Part shown: one piece after another, positions 28,101 to 36,187 of the stretch | Position numbering within the stretch: the first letter of the stretch is position 1 | How the letters are laid out: every line of letters begins with the position of its first letter | Source: Verticiella alkaliphila | GTDB lineage: Bacteria > Pseudomonadota > Gammaproteobacteria > Burkholderiales > Burkholderiaceae_B | NCBI RefSeq assembly: GCF_018904615.1 | Contig: NZ_JADCNH010000034.1 | Coordinates: 1-43,351 of the forward strand | Direction: 5' to 3' | DNA: 43,351 nucleotides | Position numbers and translations under genes: made by a program | Notes under the pieces: generated by a model | The model's database searches: none | What the model was told of the DNA's origin: nothing | Seen by the model: only the letters and a program-made list of their open reading frames with translations

Positions 28101-28455
28101 ACTGCGAGACGCCGTTCCGCTGCCCGCCGTGACCTGAGAAGAAGAACAGCAGCGATTCGAGCGGCACGGACTCGGCCTTGACCTGCGACTCCAGCGTGGC
28201 CACGGTGGACTCGACCTTGGCCTGCGTCGGATTGACGAGCACCCGCACGTCATACCCCAGGCGGGCCAGCGTCTCGCCCATGCGGGTGGCGTCCCGGCCC
28301 GGATTGGCGAGGTTGTCGCCCGGACCGTATTCCGTGACGCCGATGAGGACGGCGACCCGCCTGCCCAACGGGGAATCCGCCGCCTGGGCAGGCTGCCACG
28401 CGGCACTGACGGCCACGACGAGGACGACAAAGGCACGACGGATTCGGCGGCGCAT
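25121..28455 (-). CDS. Secreted caspase-like protein with a long Sel1 repeat array, apparent frameshift
   Basis: With one base restored this is a single protein of 1111 residues. A signal peptide (residues 1-26, ending QPAQAA) leads into a caspase/metacaspase (C14) domain: LIGVTEYG, SLLFFFSGHGGQ with catalytic His109, and VFVLDACRED with catalytic Cys157. After about residue 270 comes an array of roughly 18-20 Sel1/TPR-like repeats (pattern AxxWYxxAAxxGxxxAxxxLGxxYxxG) to the C-terminus. The frame breaks near 27577: YLYGEGVD is followed by a shifted frame, and one extra C gives GVDHDVERGLELLRQ. Upstream of the ATG the open frame only overlaps the aldolase gene. Caspase-Sel1 proteins occur in proteobacteria, but their targets are mostly unknown. 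It lies downstream of the catabolic operon by 89 bp and may be independent. Confidence 0.88.
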
Positions 28456-28544
28456 GCGAGACGAGTCGAGTTGCGGGCCTTTGACTGTATCCGAAATGGC
28501 CGGGGGCCTGCACCGGCAGGCGTCAGGCCCCGGTTGCGTCGCCG

Positions 28545-29309
28545 CTAGCGAAAGCGTGCGGCGAGGCTCTCCGTCTGGCGGGCCAGGATGGCCGCGTCGA
28601 CGCCCACGGCCGTGAAGAGCGAACCCAACTCGATGTAGCGTCGCGCCAGCGATTCGTCCGTCGTGAGGATGCCAGGCGCCTTGCCTGCAGCACGAATGCG
28701 ACGAATGGCGTCCTCGATCGCGGACTGCACCTCGGGGTGAGCCTGGTTGCCTAGGTGCCCCAGGCTTGCCGAGAGGTCCGCCGGCCCGATGAACACGCCG
28801 TCCACGCCATCGACCTTCAGGATGTCGTCCAGCGCATCCAGGGCTTCGCGCGTCTCCACCTGCACCAGGAGGCAGAGCTCCTCTTCGCAGCGGCGCAGGT
28901 AATCCGGCACGCGGCCGAATCCACTCGCCCGGGTCGTGCCGCTCACACCCCGTACGCCGCGCGGCGCATAGCGCATGCCGGCCACGGCGTTGGCGGCTTC
29001 CTCCGCGCTCTGGATGTAGGGCAGCAAGAGGGTCTGCGCCCCGGCATCCAGGAAGCGCTTGATGCGCACGTTGTCGCCCCAGGCCGGCCGCACGATCGGA
29101 TGCGAGCTCGGAAAGCGCGCTGCCGCCTGCAATTGCGACACCACCGTCTCCAGGCCGGCGGGCGAATGCTCGGTGTCGATCAGCAGCCAGTCGAAGCCGG
29201 CGCCGGCCACCAGTTCCGTCGTGAAGGCATTGGCCAGCGTCACCCACAGGCCCAGCTGGTGCTCGCGCTTCTGGATGGCGCGCTTGAAGTGATTGACGGG
29301 TAGATCCAT
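28545..29309 (-). CDS. HpcH/HpaI-family 2-oxo-acid aldolase
   Basis: Class II, metal-dependent aldolase of the 4-hydroxy-2-oxoheptanedioate aldolase type, releasing pyruvate and an aldehyde. 254 residues. The family pattern is clear: [39 protein letters not shown] and [13 protein letters not shown], with Glu and Asp metal ligands in the last two. GAGGAG precedes the ATG. It starts 10 bp after the hydratase stop and is the last enzyme of the operon. Its physiological substrate is inferred from the hydratase next door. Confidence 0.93.
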   Translation of the reverse strand: MDLPVNHFKRAIQKREHQLGLWVTLANAFTTELVAGAGFDWLLIDTEHSPAGLETVVSQLQAAARFPSSHPIVRPAWGDNVRIKRFLDAGAQTLLLPYIQSAEEAANAVAGMRYAPRGVRGVSGTTRASGFGRVPDYLRRCEEELCLLVQVETREALDALDDILKVDGVDGVFIGPADLSASLGHLGNQAHPEVQSAIEDAIRRIRAAGKAPGILTTDESLARRYIELGSLFTAVGVDAAILARQTESLAARFR

Positions 29310-29319
29310 GCTGCTCTCC

Positions 29320-30102
29320 TCAGGCGAAATGGACCGCGATGCTGCCGAGCGGCCCGTAGTCCGCATGGATCGTATCACCGGCCTGCACGGACACCATCCG
29401 CGTGAAGGAGCCGGCCAGCACGACGTGCCCGGCTTCCAACGCCGTATCGAAAGGCGCCAACTTGTTGGCCAGCCAGGCCACGCCCATGGCCGGGTGACCC
29501 AGGACCGCGGCAGACACCCCCGACTCCTCGATGACGCCGTTGCGCGAGAGGACGGCAGCCACCCAGCGCAGATCCACGTCCATCGGCCGCACCGGCCGGC
29601 CGCCCAGGATTACGCCACCGCAGGCAGCGTTGTCCGAAATGTTGTCCACGAGACGACGTGGATACTGGCTGCGCCCATCGATCAACTCCAGGGCCGGCAC
29701 GACATACTCCGTGGCCCGCAGCACGTCGAAGAGCGTCACGCCCGGCCCGCGCAGGGGCTCACCCAGCACGAAGGCGAGCTCGACTTCCACGCGCGGCACG
29801 ATGAAGCGCGCCACCGGAATCGTGGCGCCGTCCTCGAAGAACATGTCGTCAAGAAGATGCCCATAATCCGGCTCGTCGATACCCACGGAGCGCTGCATGG
29901 CCTTGGACGTGAGGCCGATCTTGTGGCCGCGCAGCTTCGCCCCGCCGGCCATCTTCTCGGCCACCACAGCCTGCTGGATGGCATAGGCATCCTCGATGTC
30001 GATGCCCGGGAAGGTCACGTCCAGCTGCGTCACGGGTTTGACCTCGCGCTCCGCCTGCAAGAGCAGTCGGGCCGCTTCCTGGCGTTGGTCGGCGCTCAGC
30101 AT
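29320..30102 (-). CDS. 2-oxo-hept-3-ene-1,7-dioate hydratase-like enzyme (HpaH/MhpD family)
   Basis: Hydrates a 2-oxo-enoate to the 4-hydroxy-2-oxo acid used by the aldolase. At 260 residues it matches the family. [26 protein letters not shown] and [12 protein letters not shown] are characteristic; the latter carries the metal-binding Glu pair. It begins 7 bp inside the end of the FAH-family gene, indicating translational coupling. Decarboxylases of the same fold are an alternative, but pairing with an HpaI-type aldolase favours the hydratase. Confidence 0.9.
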   Translation of the reverse strand: MLSADQRQEAARLLLQAEREVKPVTQLDVTFPGIDIEDAYAIQQAVVAEKMAGGAKLRGHKIGLTSKAMQRSVGIDEPDYGHLLDDMFFEDGATIPVARFIVPRVEVELAFVLGEPLRGPGVTLFDVLRATEYVVPALELIDGRSQYPRRLVDNISDNAACGGVILGGRPVRPMDVDLRWVAAVLSRNGVIEESGVSAAVLGHPAMGVAWLANKLAPFDTALEAGHVVLAGSFTRMVSVQAGDTIHADYGPLGSIAVHFA

Positions 30103-30968
30103 GGGCTCACCTCCTCGTCGCGGACCTCGTTGACGAGCACGCCGATGCCCGGCACGTCCACCTCGACACGATCTCCCGGCTGCAGAAAGCGCGGCGGATC
30201 GAAGCGCACGCCAGCGCCCACCGGCGTGCCCGTGGAGATGATGTCGCCCGGCACCAGCGTGGTCCAGGTGGAGATGTAGTGGATGAGCCGACGGAACGAA
30301 AACATGAGGTTGGCCGTCGTGTCGTGCTGACGCACCTCGCCGTTCACGCGCGTGGTGACGGTGAGATCGTCGTAGCCGGCAAAGGCATCGGCCGTCACGA
30401 GCCAAGGCCCGATCGACCCGCTCGCGTCCCAGTTCTTGCCCTGGGTGACGTTGAACTTGCCATGACGCAGCCAATCCCGGATCGTGCCCTCGTTCAGGCA
30501 GGTGAGCCCGGCGATGTGGGACTCGGCCTCAGCCTCGGGAATCCGGCGGCCGGGCTTGCCGATCACGATGGCGATCTCGCCCTCGTAGTCCAGCTGGGCG
30601 GATTCGGGTGGCCGGCGCAAGGCATCGCCGTGGCCGACGAAGGAGCGTGTGAAGCGGGGAAAGACGCTGGGATACGCGGGCGGCGCGGAGCCGTCCTTGT
30701 ATTCCTCGTTGCGATTCCCGTAGTTCACCCCGACGCAGATGATCTTCTCGGCATCCGGAATCGGCGAGACGAGCCGCACCGCGTCCAGGCGGTGATCCGG
30801 CGCCGTCTGCTCGGCGATCTGGGCGATGCGCGGCAGCAGGTCAGCCGCCAAGGCGGCGCGCAGGGTCGTGATGTCAGCGCCCAGCCGCGTCGTGAGATCG
30901 ACAACGCCTTCGCCGGCCACCACACCAAAGCGGGCTTGCCCACCAGTTTCAAAAGAGACGAGTTTCAT
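30096..30968 (-). CDS. Fumarylacetoacetate hydrolase (FAH) family protein
   Basis: 290 residues with a short N-terminal domain and the FAH catalytic domain. [30 protein letters not shown] (metal-binding Glu residues) and [13 protein letters not shown] are typical. Family members act as acylpyruvases, isomerases/decarboxylases or lactonase-like enzymes, so the exact reaction is open. The start ATG overlaps the amidohydrolase stop (ATGA) and the stop overlaps the hydratase start. It sits before the hydratase and aldolase, where an isomerase or decarboxylase acting on a dicarboxylate ring-cleavage product would be expected. Confidence 0.9.
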   Translation of the reverse strand: MKLVSFETGGQARFGVVAGEGVVDLTTRLGADITTLRAALAADLLPRIAQIAEQTAPDHRLDAVRLVSPIPDAEKIICVGVNYGNRNEEYKDGSAPPAYPSVFPRFTRSFVGHGDALRRPPESAQLDYEGEIAIVIGKPGRRIPEAEAESHIAGLTCLNEGTIRDWLRHGKFNVTQGKNWDASGSIGPWLVTADAFAGYDDLTVTTRVNGEVRQHDTTANLMFSFRRLIHYISTWTTLVPGDIISTGTPVGAGVRFDPPRFLQPGDRVEVDVPGIGVLVNEVRDEEVSPC

Positions 30969-31837
30969 GCGGCGAATCCGAAGAGATGGGCAGGGTTGGT
31001 GACCAGGATGCGCTCGAGGGTGGCCTCATCGCGGGCATAACGGCGCAGCTGATCGAGCAGATGGCCTTCGTTTGGCGTGGCATTGACCGAGACGGGATGC
31101 GGCCAGTCGCTGCCCCAGACCACGCGCTCAGGCGCGGCGTCGATCAAGGCATGGGCGATCGGCAGCACGTCGTCCCACGGATGCCCGGCGCGGGAGATCT
31201 TTTCTGTCAACGAGAGCATCACCCAGACGTTGCCGCGCCGCACGAGCTCCAGCAACGCCGAGAGCGTCGGGTCGGCCTGGCCGTTACGGGGATCCGCGCG
31301 CCCCATGTGATCCAGGAGCACGGGGATGTCCAGCGTCTCGAAGAGGGCGAGCTGCGCCACCATGCCATCGGGTTCGGGCTGGTACTTGGCGTACCAGCCC
31401 AGCTCACGAATGCGCGCCAGGGCGCGCTGGTACTCGGCATCGCTCATGCGGATGCCCAGCGCCTGCCGCGTGAACCGTGCGCCCCGCACGCCCGCGGCGT
31501 GCAGTCGCTCGAGATAGGCATCGTTGCCTTCCAGCAGCACCGCGGCGTTGGCACAGCCGCGGTAGTTCGGGCCGGCCGCAGCCAGGCCGTCCAGCACCAC
31601 CGCATGGTCGGCGCCATACGTCGTGGCCTGCACGATCACGCCGCGCTCGATACCGAGCAGGCGATGCAGTGCAAGCGCCTTGTCGATGGTGGCACTGGGC
31701 ATTTCATAGGCGGCCTCCGGACGCACCGGATAGCGTTCGCGCGGACCGAACACGTGGAACTGGCTGTCGCAGCTGCCAGCCGGCAGCGTGAAGGACGGCG
31801 CGGTCGGATTCGGGTGGAAAGCTTGATAGTCAGGCAT
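30965..31837 (-). CDS. Amidohydrolase family 2 protein (PDC hydrolase/lactonase-like)
   Basis: TIM-barrel hydrolase of the COG3618 type, 290 residues. The end of strand 1 reads CDSQFHVFGPRERYP: the usual His-X-His pair is Gln-X-His here. Further motifs are VPVLLDHMGR, WVMLSLTEK and VVWGSDWPHP, with the catalytic Asp. Related enzymes hydrolyse 2-pyrone-4,6-dicarboxylate, sulfomuconolactone or galactarolactone, and some work without metal. I infer a lactonase step before the FAH enzyme. It overlaps RidA by 8 bp and FAH by 4 bp. Confidence 0.85.
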   Translation of the reverse strand: MPDYQAFHPNPTAPSFTLPAGSCDSQFHVFGPRERYPVRPEAAYEMPSATIDKALALHRLLGIERGVIVQATTYGADHAVVLDGLAAAGPNYRGCANAAVLLEGNDAYLERLHAAGVRGARFTRQALGIRMSDAEYQRALARIRELGWYAKYQPEPDGMVAQLALFETLDIPVLLDHMGRADPRNGQADPTLSALLELVRRGNVWVMLSLTEKISRAGHPWDDVLPIAHALIDAAPERVVWGSDWPHPVSVNATPNEGHLLDQLRRYARDEATLERILVTNPAHLFGFAA

Positions 31838-32225
31838 GCTCGCCTCCCTGGATCACCGCCACGATCTCGCACTCGATGAGCTTGTCGCCATCGAGATCCG
31901 CTTGCATCGTGTGTCGCGCGGGCCGGTCGTTTGGGTCGGGGAAGGCCTGCAGCCACACGGCGTTCAACGCAGCCCGCTGCGAGCGGTCGCGCATCCACAC
32001 GGTCATCTTGATGATGTCGTGCATGGAGCCGCCGCCGGCCTGCATGACGCGCGCCATCTGCGCGAACATCAGCTCGCACTGCTCGGCAAGCGTGGCGCCG
32101 TAGGCGCCGGTGGCCGGATCCGTGCCCAGGATGCTGCCCGAGTACAGCATCGGGCCGATGCGGCAGGCCGACGGAATGGGGTTCTTGTGGCTGAATCCTT
32201 CAGCGTGGATGCTCTTGCGTGTCAT
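31830..32225 (-). CDS. RidA/YjgF family protein
   Basis: 131 residues, trimeric enamine/imine deaminase fold. GPMLYSGSILGTDPATG and DIIKMTVWMRD are family segments. The Arg in DRPARHTMQ fits the substrate-carboxylate Arg, and ECEIVAVI ends the core. In catabolic operons such proteins may act as aminomuconate-type deaminases. Here it precedes the amidohydrolase with an 8-bp overlap and follows the Bug gene by 12 bp, so it is part of the operon. Confidence 0.9.
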   Translation of the reverse strand: MTRKSIHAEGFSHKNPIPSACRIGPMLYSGSILGTDPATGAYGATLAEQCELMFAQMARVMQAGGGSMHDIIKMTVWMRDRSQRAALNAVWLQAFPDPNDRPARHTMQADLDGDKLIECEIVAVIQGGEHA

Positions 32226-32237
32226 GGGTTGGGTGCC

Positions 32238-33206
32238 TCAATTGGCTTTGATGCCGGCTTTTTGGATGATCGGCGTCCAGCGGGCGTCCTCGCTGGCCAG
32301 GTACTCGGTGAAGTCGGCTGGCGTGCTGCCCTTGGCCTGGGCACCCAGGCCTTCGAAGCGCTCGATGACGCCGGGCTCCTGCAAGATCTTCTGCACGGCC
32401 TCGCTCAGCCGCTCCACCACCTCGGGCGGCGTGCCCTTGGGTGCGAGAAGCCCCGTGAAGGTCGCGGCCACCATGTCCTCGACGCCCGCCTCGGCAAATG
32501 TCGGCACATCCGGCAGCGACGGCAGACGCTCGGCGCTGGTCACGGCAAGCCCCTGGGTGCGGCCTTCCTGGATGTAGGGCAAGGCCACCGAGATCTGGTC
32601 GAAGTTGAAATCCACCTGGCCGCCCAGCAGATCCTGCGTGGCCGGGGCATTGCCGCGGTAATGCGCCGTCGTCCACTTGGCGCCACTCACCGATTGCAGC
32701 AGCTCGCTCACCAGGTGATTGGTCGTGCCGGCGCCCGGCGACGCCATGTTCAACGCGCCCGGCTTGCTGCGCGCCAGATCCAGGAATGCCTGCACCGTGC
32801 TCACACCCACCTTGGGGTGCACCTGCAACACCAGCGGCGTGTGGGACACCGAACTGATCGGGGCGAAATCCTCGTTCCACCGGTAGGGCGTGCGCCCGAA
32901 GATGAGCGGACTGAAGAGCAGCGGCCCGTTTGCCGCCATGAAGAGCGTGTAGCCATCGGGCTCGGCCCGCGCCACGTATTCGCCCCCGATCATGCCGCCC
33001 GCCCCCGCCTTGTTCTCCACGACGAAGGGCTGGCCGAAGGCCTTCTGCAGCCCGGGCGCGATGAGGCGCGCAGCCACGTCGACGTTCCCGCCGGGCGGAT
33101 ATGGCACGACGATCTGCACGGGGCGATCCGGCCAGGCGGCCAGCGCAGGGGCAGCGATGGCGCCCATCACGAGGGACAGGCAGAAGCGGACAGGCAGTCG
33201 GGGCAT
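32238..33206 (-). CDS. Bug-type periplasmic substrate-binding protein (TctC family)
   Basis: 322 residues. The signal peptide MPRLPVRFCLSLVMGAIAAPALA is followed by the mature start AWPDRPVQIVVPYPPGGNVD, the Bug hallmark. VVENKAGAGGMIGGEYVARAEPDG and LLAPKGTPPEVVERL are also family-typical. It is the first gene of the catabolic operon and so probably binds its substrate, likely an aromatic or dicarboxylic acid. No membrane transporter genes accompany it. The chosen ATG is the one directly before the signal peptide; a longer frame runs into the promoter region. Confidence 0.95.
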   Translation of the reverse strand: MPRLPVRFCLSLVMGAIAAPALAAWPDRPVQIVVPYPPGGNVDVAARLIAPGLQKAFGQPFVVENKAGAGGMIGGEYVARAEPDGYTLFMAANGPLLFSPLIFGRTPYRWNEDFAPISSVSHTPLVLQVHPKVGVSTVQAFLDLARSKPGALNMASPGAGTTNHLVSELLQSVSGAKWTTAHYRGNAPATQDLLGGQVDFNFDQISVALPYIQEGRTQGLAVTSAERLPSLPDVPTFAEAGVEDMVAATFTGLLAPKGTPPEVVERLSEAVQKILQEPGVIERFEGLGAQAKGSTPADFTEYLASEDARWTPIIQKAGIKAN

Positions 33207-33283
33207 GGCGGTGTCTCCGGATTGTTGGTGTCCGGAAACTGTAGAAGTGCCCCCCAACGATGCCAACGCGAAAGCACGAATTA

Positions 33284-33300
33284 CGTCCACATAGCGGACG
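33284..33300. promoter_or_regulatory. Imperfect dyad in the Bug-flavin reductase divergent region
   Basis: CGTCCACATAGCGGACG has matched outer arms CGTCC and GGACG with a 7-bp centre. It lies in the 273-bp gap between the divergent operons and could be the operator of the IclR regulator encoded nearby. No other evidence. Confidence 0.35.
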
Positions 33301-33479
33301 CAAAACGATCTTGGATCTGGCGACCCGGGCTCGACCAAGGCGATGATAGGATGTGGGCCAAGGCTTTTTCACGAGAGCGAACCGGTACGTCACCGACGTC
33401 GACCTGCCGCTTTTCCAGCCCCGGCTCCGCACCCACGACCCCACGGATAGTCCACAGTCCGTACCTACTGGAGACACGC

Positions 33480-34112
33480 ATGCGGATCAGCGCCCAAGAT
33501 CTCGACCCTGAACAGACCTACAAGCTCATGACCGGCCTGGTCGTGCCCCGCCCCATCGCCTGGATCACCAGCACGTCGGCCGAGGGCCTGGTCAACCTCG
33601 CTCCATTCAGCTGCTTCACCATCGTGTCCAACAAGCCGCCCATGCTGGGCGTGAACATCGGCCGCAAGGCGGGCGTGCGCAAGGACACGGCGCTGAACAT
33701 CACGGGCAACGGGGAATTCGTCGTGAACGTGGCGCACGAAGACTTCGTCTCGGAGGTGCACCTGAGCGCCGTCGAGCACCCCCCGCAGGTGAGCGAACCG
33801 GCGCTGCTGGGCTTGGCGCTCGCGCCCTCCAGCATCGTCCAGACGCCGCGCCTCGCGGATGCGCCGGCAAGCCTGGAGTGCCGCCTGCACAGCATCACGC
33901 CTTACGGCGACACCGGCGCGGAATTCTTCGTCGGCGAAGTCGTGGCCTTTCACGTGCGCGACGCGCTGATCCAGGACGGCAAGGTGGACTCAGGTGCGCT
34001 GCGCCCGCTGGCACGGCTGGGCGGGCCGCACTATGCCGGGCTGGGCACCATCGTGCGCCAGCAGAGCATCGCGCAGACGCCCAAGAGCATCCTGCGGCCC
34101 GAGGAGCGCTGA
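33480..34112 (+). CDS. Flavin reductase family protein (FMN-binding split barrel)
   Basis: 210 residues of the COG1853 type. LMTGLVVPRPIAWITSTSAEGLVNLAPFSCF is the conserved flavin-binding start of the family (shown only as a recognisable segment), and GNGEFVVNVAHEDF follows. GGAG precedes the ATG. Many members supply reduced flavin to monooxygenases or bind substrate themselves, but no monooxygenase is encoded nearby. The stop overlaps the IclR start (TGATG). Confidence 0.9.
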   Translation: MRISAQDLDPEQTYKLMTGLVVPRPIAWITSTSAEGLVNLAPFSCFTIVSNKPPMLGVNIGRKAGVRKDTALNITGNGEFVVNVAHEDFVSEVHLSAVEHPPQVSEPALLGLALAPSSIVQTPRLADAPASLECRLHSITPYGDTGAEFFVGEVVAFHVRDALIQDGKVDSGALRPLARLGGPHYAGLGTIVRQQSIAQTPKSILRPEER

Positions 34113-34942
34113 TGACAACCGGCCCGCTCGACACCCGCGATGACGACGCTGAGGATGCGGCCCCGGGCGGTCAATCCGTACGCCGCGCGATGGGCATCCT
34201 GCGGCTGGTGGCGTGCGGTCAGGAGCACGGCGTGCGCCTCACCGATCTGGTCACGATGTCCGGCCTGAACCGGCCCGCGGTGCACCGCCTGCTCAAGGCC
34301 CTGGTGGCCGAGGGCGCCGTGGAGCAGGACGCGGCCTCGCGCCGGTATCGTGTGGGCCCAGAGATCGCCCTGCTGGGCCTCGCCCGTACGCGCCGCTTTC
34401 CGCTGCTCGCCCTGGCCGAGCCCTACCTGGCCGAGCTCGCCAGCCAGGTTGGCGATACCGTCTTTCTGAGCGTGCAGCGCAGCACGGACTCGATCTGCAT
34501 CGGGCGCCGCACGGGCACCCATCCCATCCAAGTGCTGTCGATCGAGGTCGGCGTGCGCCGGCCGTTGGGCCTCGGGGTCTCCGGCATCGCGCTGCTGTCG
34601 TGCCTGCCCGAAGCGGCGTGCGAGCGCATCATGCAGGCCAATGCCCGGCGGCTGGCGCTGCACCATGAGGATCCCGTGGCGCTCCTTGAGCGAGTGGCGA
34701 CGGCGCGCAGCAGCGGCTTCGCGCACGCGCCCATCGGGCTGATGCCGGGCACGAGCGCCATTGCCGTGCCCGTGCGCGAGCCCGATGGTGCCCCGCTTGC
34801 GGCCATCACCATCACGGCCATGGCCGAGCGCCTGCGGGAAACGCGGCTGGCCCAGGTCAAGGCGCACATGCTGGGCGTCGCACAACAAGTGGCGCGCCGG
34901 CATGCCGAAGTCGAACAGGCGCGCAGCCTGGAGCCACGCTGA
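34112..34942 (+). CDS. IclR-family transcriptional regulator
   Basis: 276 residues. The N-terminal winged HTH reads QSVRRAMGILRLVA, VRLTDLVTMSGLNRPAVHRLL and EGAVEQDAASRRYRVG. The effector domain has RRPLGLGVSGIALLS and GTSAIAVPVREPDG, typical of IclR. It is coupled to the flavin reductase gene and divergent from the catabolic operon, so it is the natural candidate regulator of both. The inducer is probably a pathway intermediate (inference). It converges with pncB, leaving 9 bp. Confidence 0.93.
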   Translation: MTTGPLDTRDDDAEDAAPGGQSVRRAMGILRLVACGQEHGVRLTDLVTMSGLNRPAVHRLLKALVAEGAVEQDAASRRYRVGPEIALLGLARTRRFPLLALAEPYLAELASQVGDTVFLSVQRSTDSICIGRRTGTHPIQVLSIEVGVRRPLGLGVSGIALLSCLPEAACERIMQANARRLALHHEDPVALLERVATARSSGFAHAPIGLMPGTSAIAVPVREPDGAPLAAITITAMAERLRETRLAQVKAHMLGVAQQVARRHAEVEQARSLEPR

Positions 34943-34951
34943 GCGCCCGCC

Positions 34952-36187
34952 TCAGGTCGTGATGCCGAACACCTGCTTCAGGTAGGTGAGGAAGGTTTCG
35001 TCCACGGCCATCGCCTTGCCCGGCGAATCGGACACCTTCGCCACCGGCTGGCCATTGCACTGCACGAGCTTCATCACGATGCTGAGCGGGGTGATGCCCA
35101 CGTCGTTGGTCAGATGCGTGCCGATGCCAAAGCCCAGTTGTGTGCGATCGGCGAAGTGCGCGTGCAAGGCCAGCGCGCGCGACACGTCGAGGCCATCGGA
35201 GAACGTGAGCCGCTTGTTGTGTGCGTCGATGCGCAGCGCCGTGTAGTGCGCCAGCGCCTTCTCGCCCCAGACGATCGGGTCGCCCGAGTCGTGACGCAGG
35301 CCGTCGAAGAGCTTGGCGAAGTACAGGTCGAAATCCGCTAGGAAGGCGTCCATGCCGACCACGTCGGTCAACGCCACGCCCAGGTCGCCACGGTACTCCT
35401 GCACCCAGCCTTCCAGCGCCTCGCGCTGGAAGTCGCGCAGGCGCACGTTCTGCGCCTGGTAGGACTGCAGGTACTCGTGCGCCATGGTGCCGATGGGCAC
35501 GAGATCCAGGCGGCGGGCCAGATCCACGTTGGACGTGCCCTTGAAGAGATCGGGCACGGCCGTGCGCAGCGTCTGCGTGACTTCGTGGTGCCACTGCCGG
35601 CTGTAGCGCCGGCGCAGGCCGAAGTCGAAGAACTCGAAGGGATGGCGGCGCGCCTGCACGGCCGGGTCGCGCGCGGCCTTCTGCAACTGGTCGATCTTCG
35701 CGTGCAGGCGCTTGCGGCCTTCGGCCAGTGCCGCCTGCGCGTCGAAGCGGCGAAAGTACAGCTCGTTGATGATGGCGAGCACGAAGATCTCGAAGCCCAT
35801 CACGTGCACCTGCGGGCCCTCGGCTTCGACGCACAGCCGCTCGCCCTCCGTCCACACGCGCAGGAAGCGCGACTGGAAGTGGAAGATGCTCAGGAAGTCG
35901 ATGAAATCCGGCTTCATGAATCGCAGACCGGCGAGGTACGCGAGCTCGTCGGGCTGAAAGCGCAGCGCGCACAAAGCATCGAGCTCGGCCCGGACGTCGT
36001 CCACCAGCTCGGCCAGCGGATACGCCGGCACGTTGCGGCAGTCGAACCGATACACCGCGTGGTTGCCAGGATGCCGATGCAACATCGCCTGCCACATCGT
36101 GAACTTGTACAAGTCCGTGTCGAGGAGGCTCTGGATGACCGGGCCGGCCGCGCCCGTCTTTGCTATTGGGGTGCCGTTAACGCTCAC
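34952..36187 (-). CDS. pncB: Nicotinate phosphoribosyltransferase
   Basis: Converts nicotinate and PRPP to nicotinate mononucleotide in NAD salvage. 411 residues, matching the enterobacterial-type enzyme. [16 protein letters not shown] is the family start. GTMAHEYLQ holds His237, corresponding to the phosphorylated active-site His. FSDGLD and GIGTHLTND follow. The start is a GTG overlapping the glgP stop (GTGA), which gives [10 protein letters not shown]; the longer frame is only the glgP 3' end. Coupling to glgP is unusual. Confidence 0.95.
   Translation of the reverse strand: MSVNGTPIAKTGAAGPVIQSLLDTDLYKFTMWQAMLHRHPGNHAVYRFDCRNVPAYPLAELVDDVRAELDALCALRFQPDELAYLAGLRFMKPDFIDFLSIFHFQSRFLRVWTEGERLCVEAEGPQVHVMGFEIFVLAIINELYFRRFDAQAALAEGRKRLHAKIDQLQKAARDPAVQARRHPFEFFDFGLRRRYSRQWHHEVTQTLRTAVPDLFKGTSNVDLARRLDLVPIGTMAHEYLQSYQAQNVRLRDFQREALEGWVQEYRGDLGVALTDVVGMDAFLADFDLYFAKLFDGLRHDSGDPIVWGEKALAHYTALRIDAHNKRLTFSDGLDVSRALALHAHFADRTQLGFGIGTHLTNDVGITPLSIVMKLVQCNGQPVAKVSDSPGKAMAVDETFLTYLKQVFGITT

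Noticed and set aside
25121-28455. Sel1 region as a tandem DNA repeat or CRISPR-like array
   Set aside because: The periodicity is at the protein level (about 36 residues) and strongly diverged at DNA level; no identical spaced repeats.
31836-33479. Long N-terminal extension of the flavin reductase frame
   Set aside because: It is antisense to the Bug and RidA genes; the family N-terminus begins at the ATG at 33480, which has GGAG upstream.
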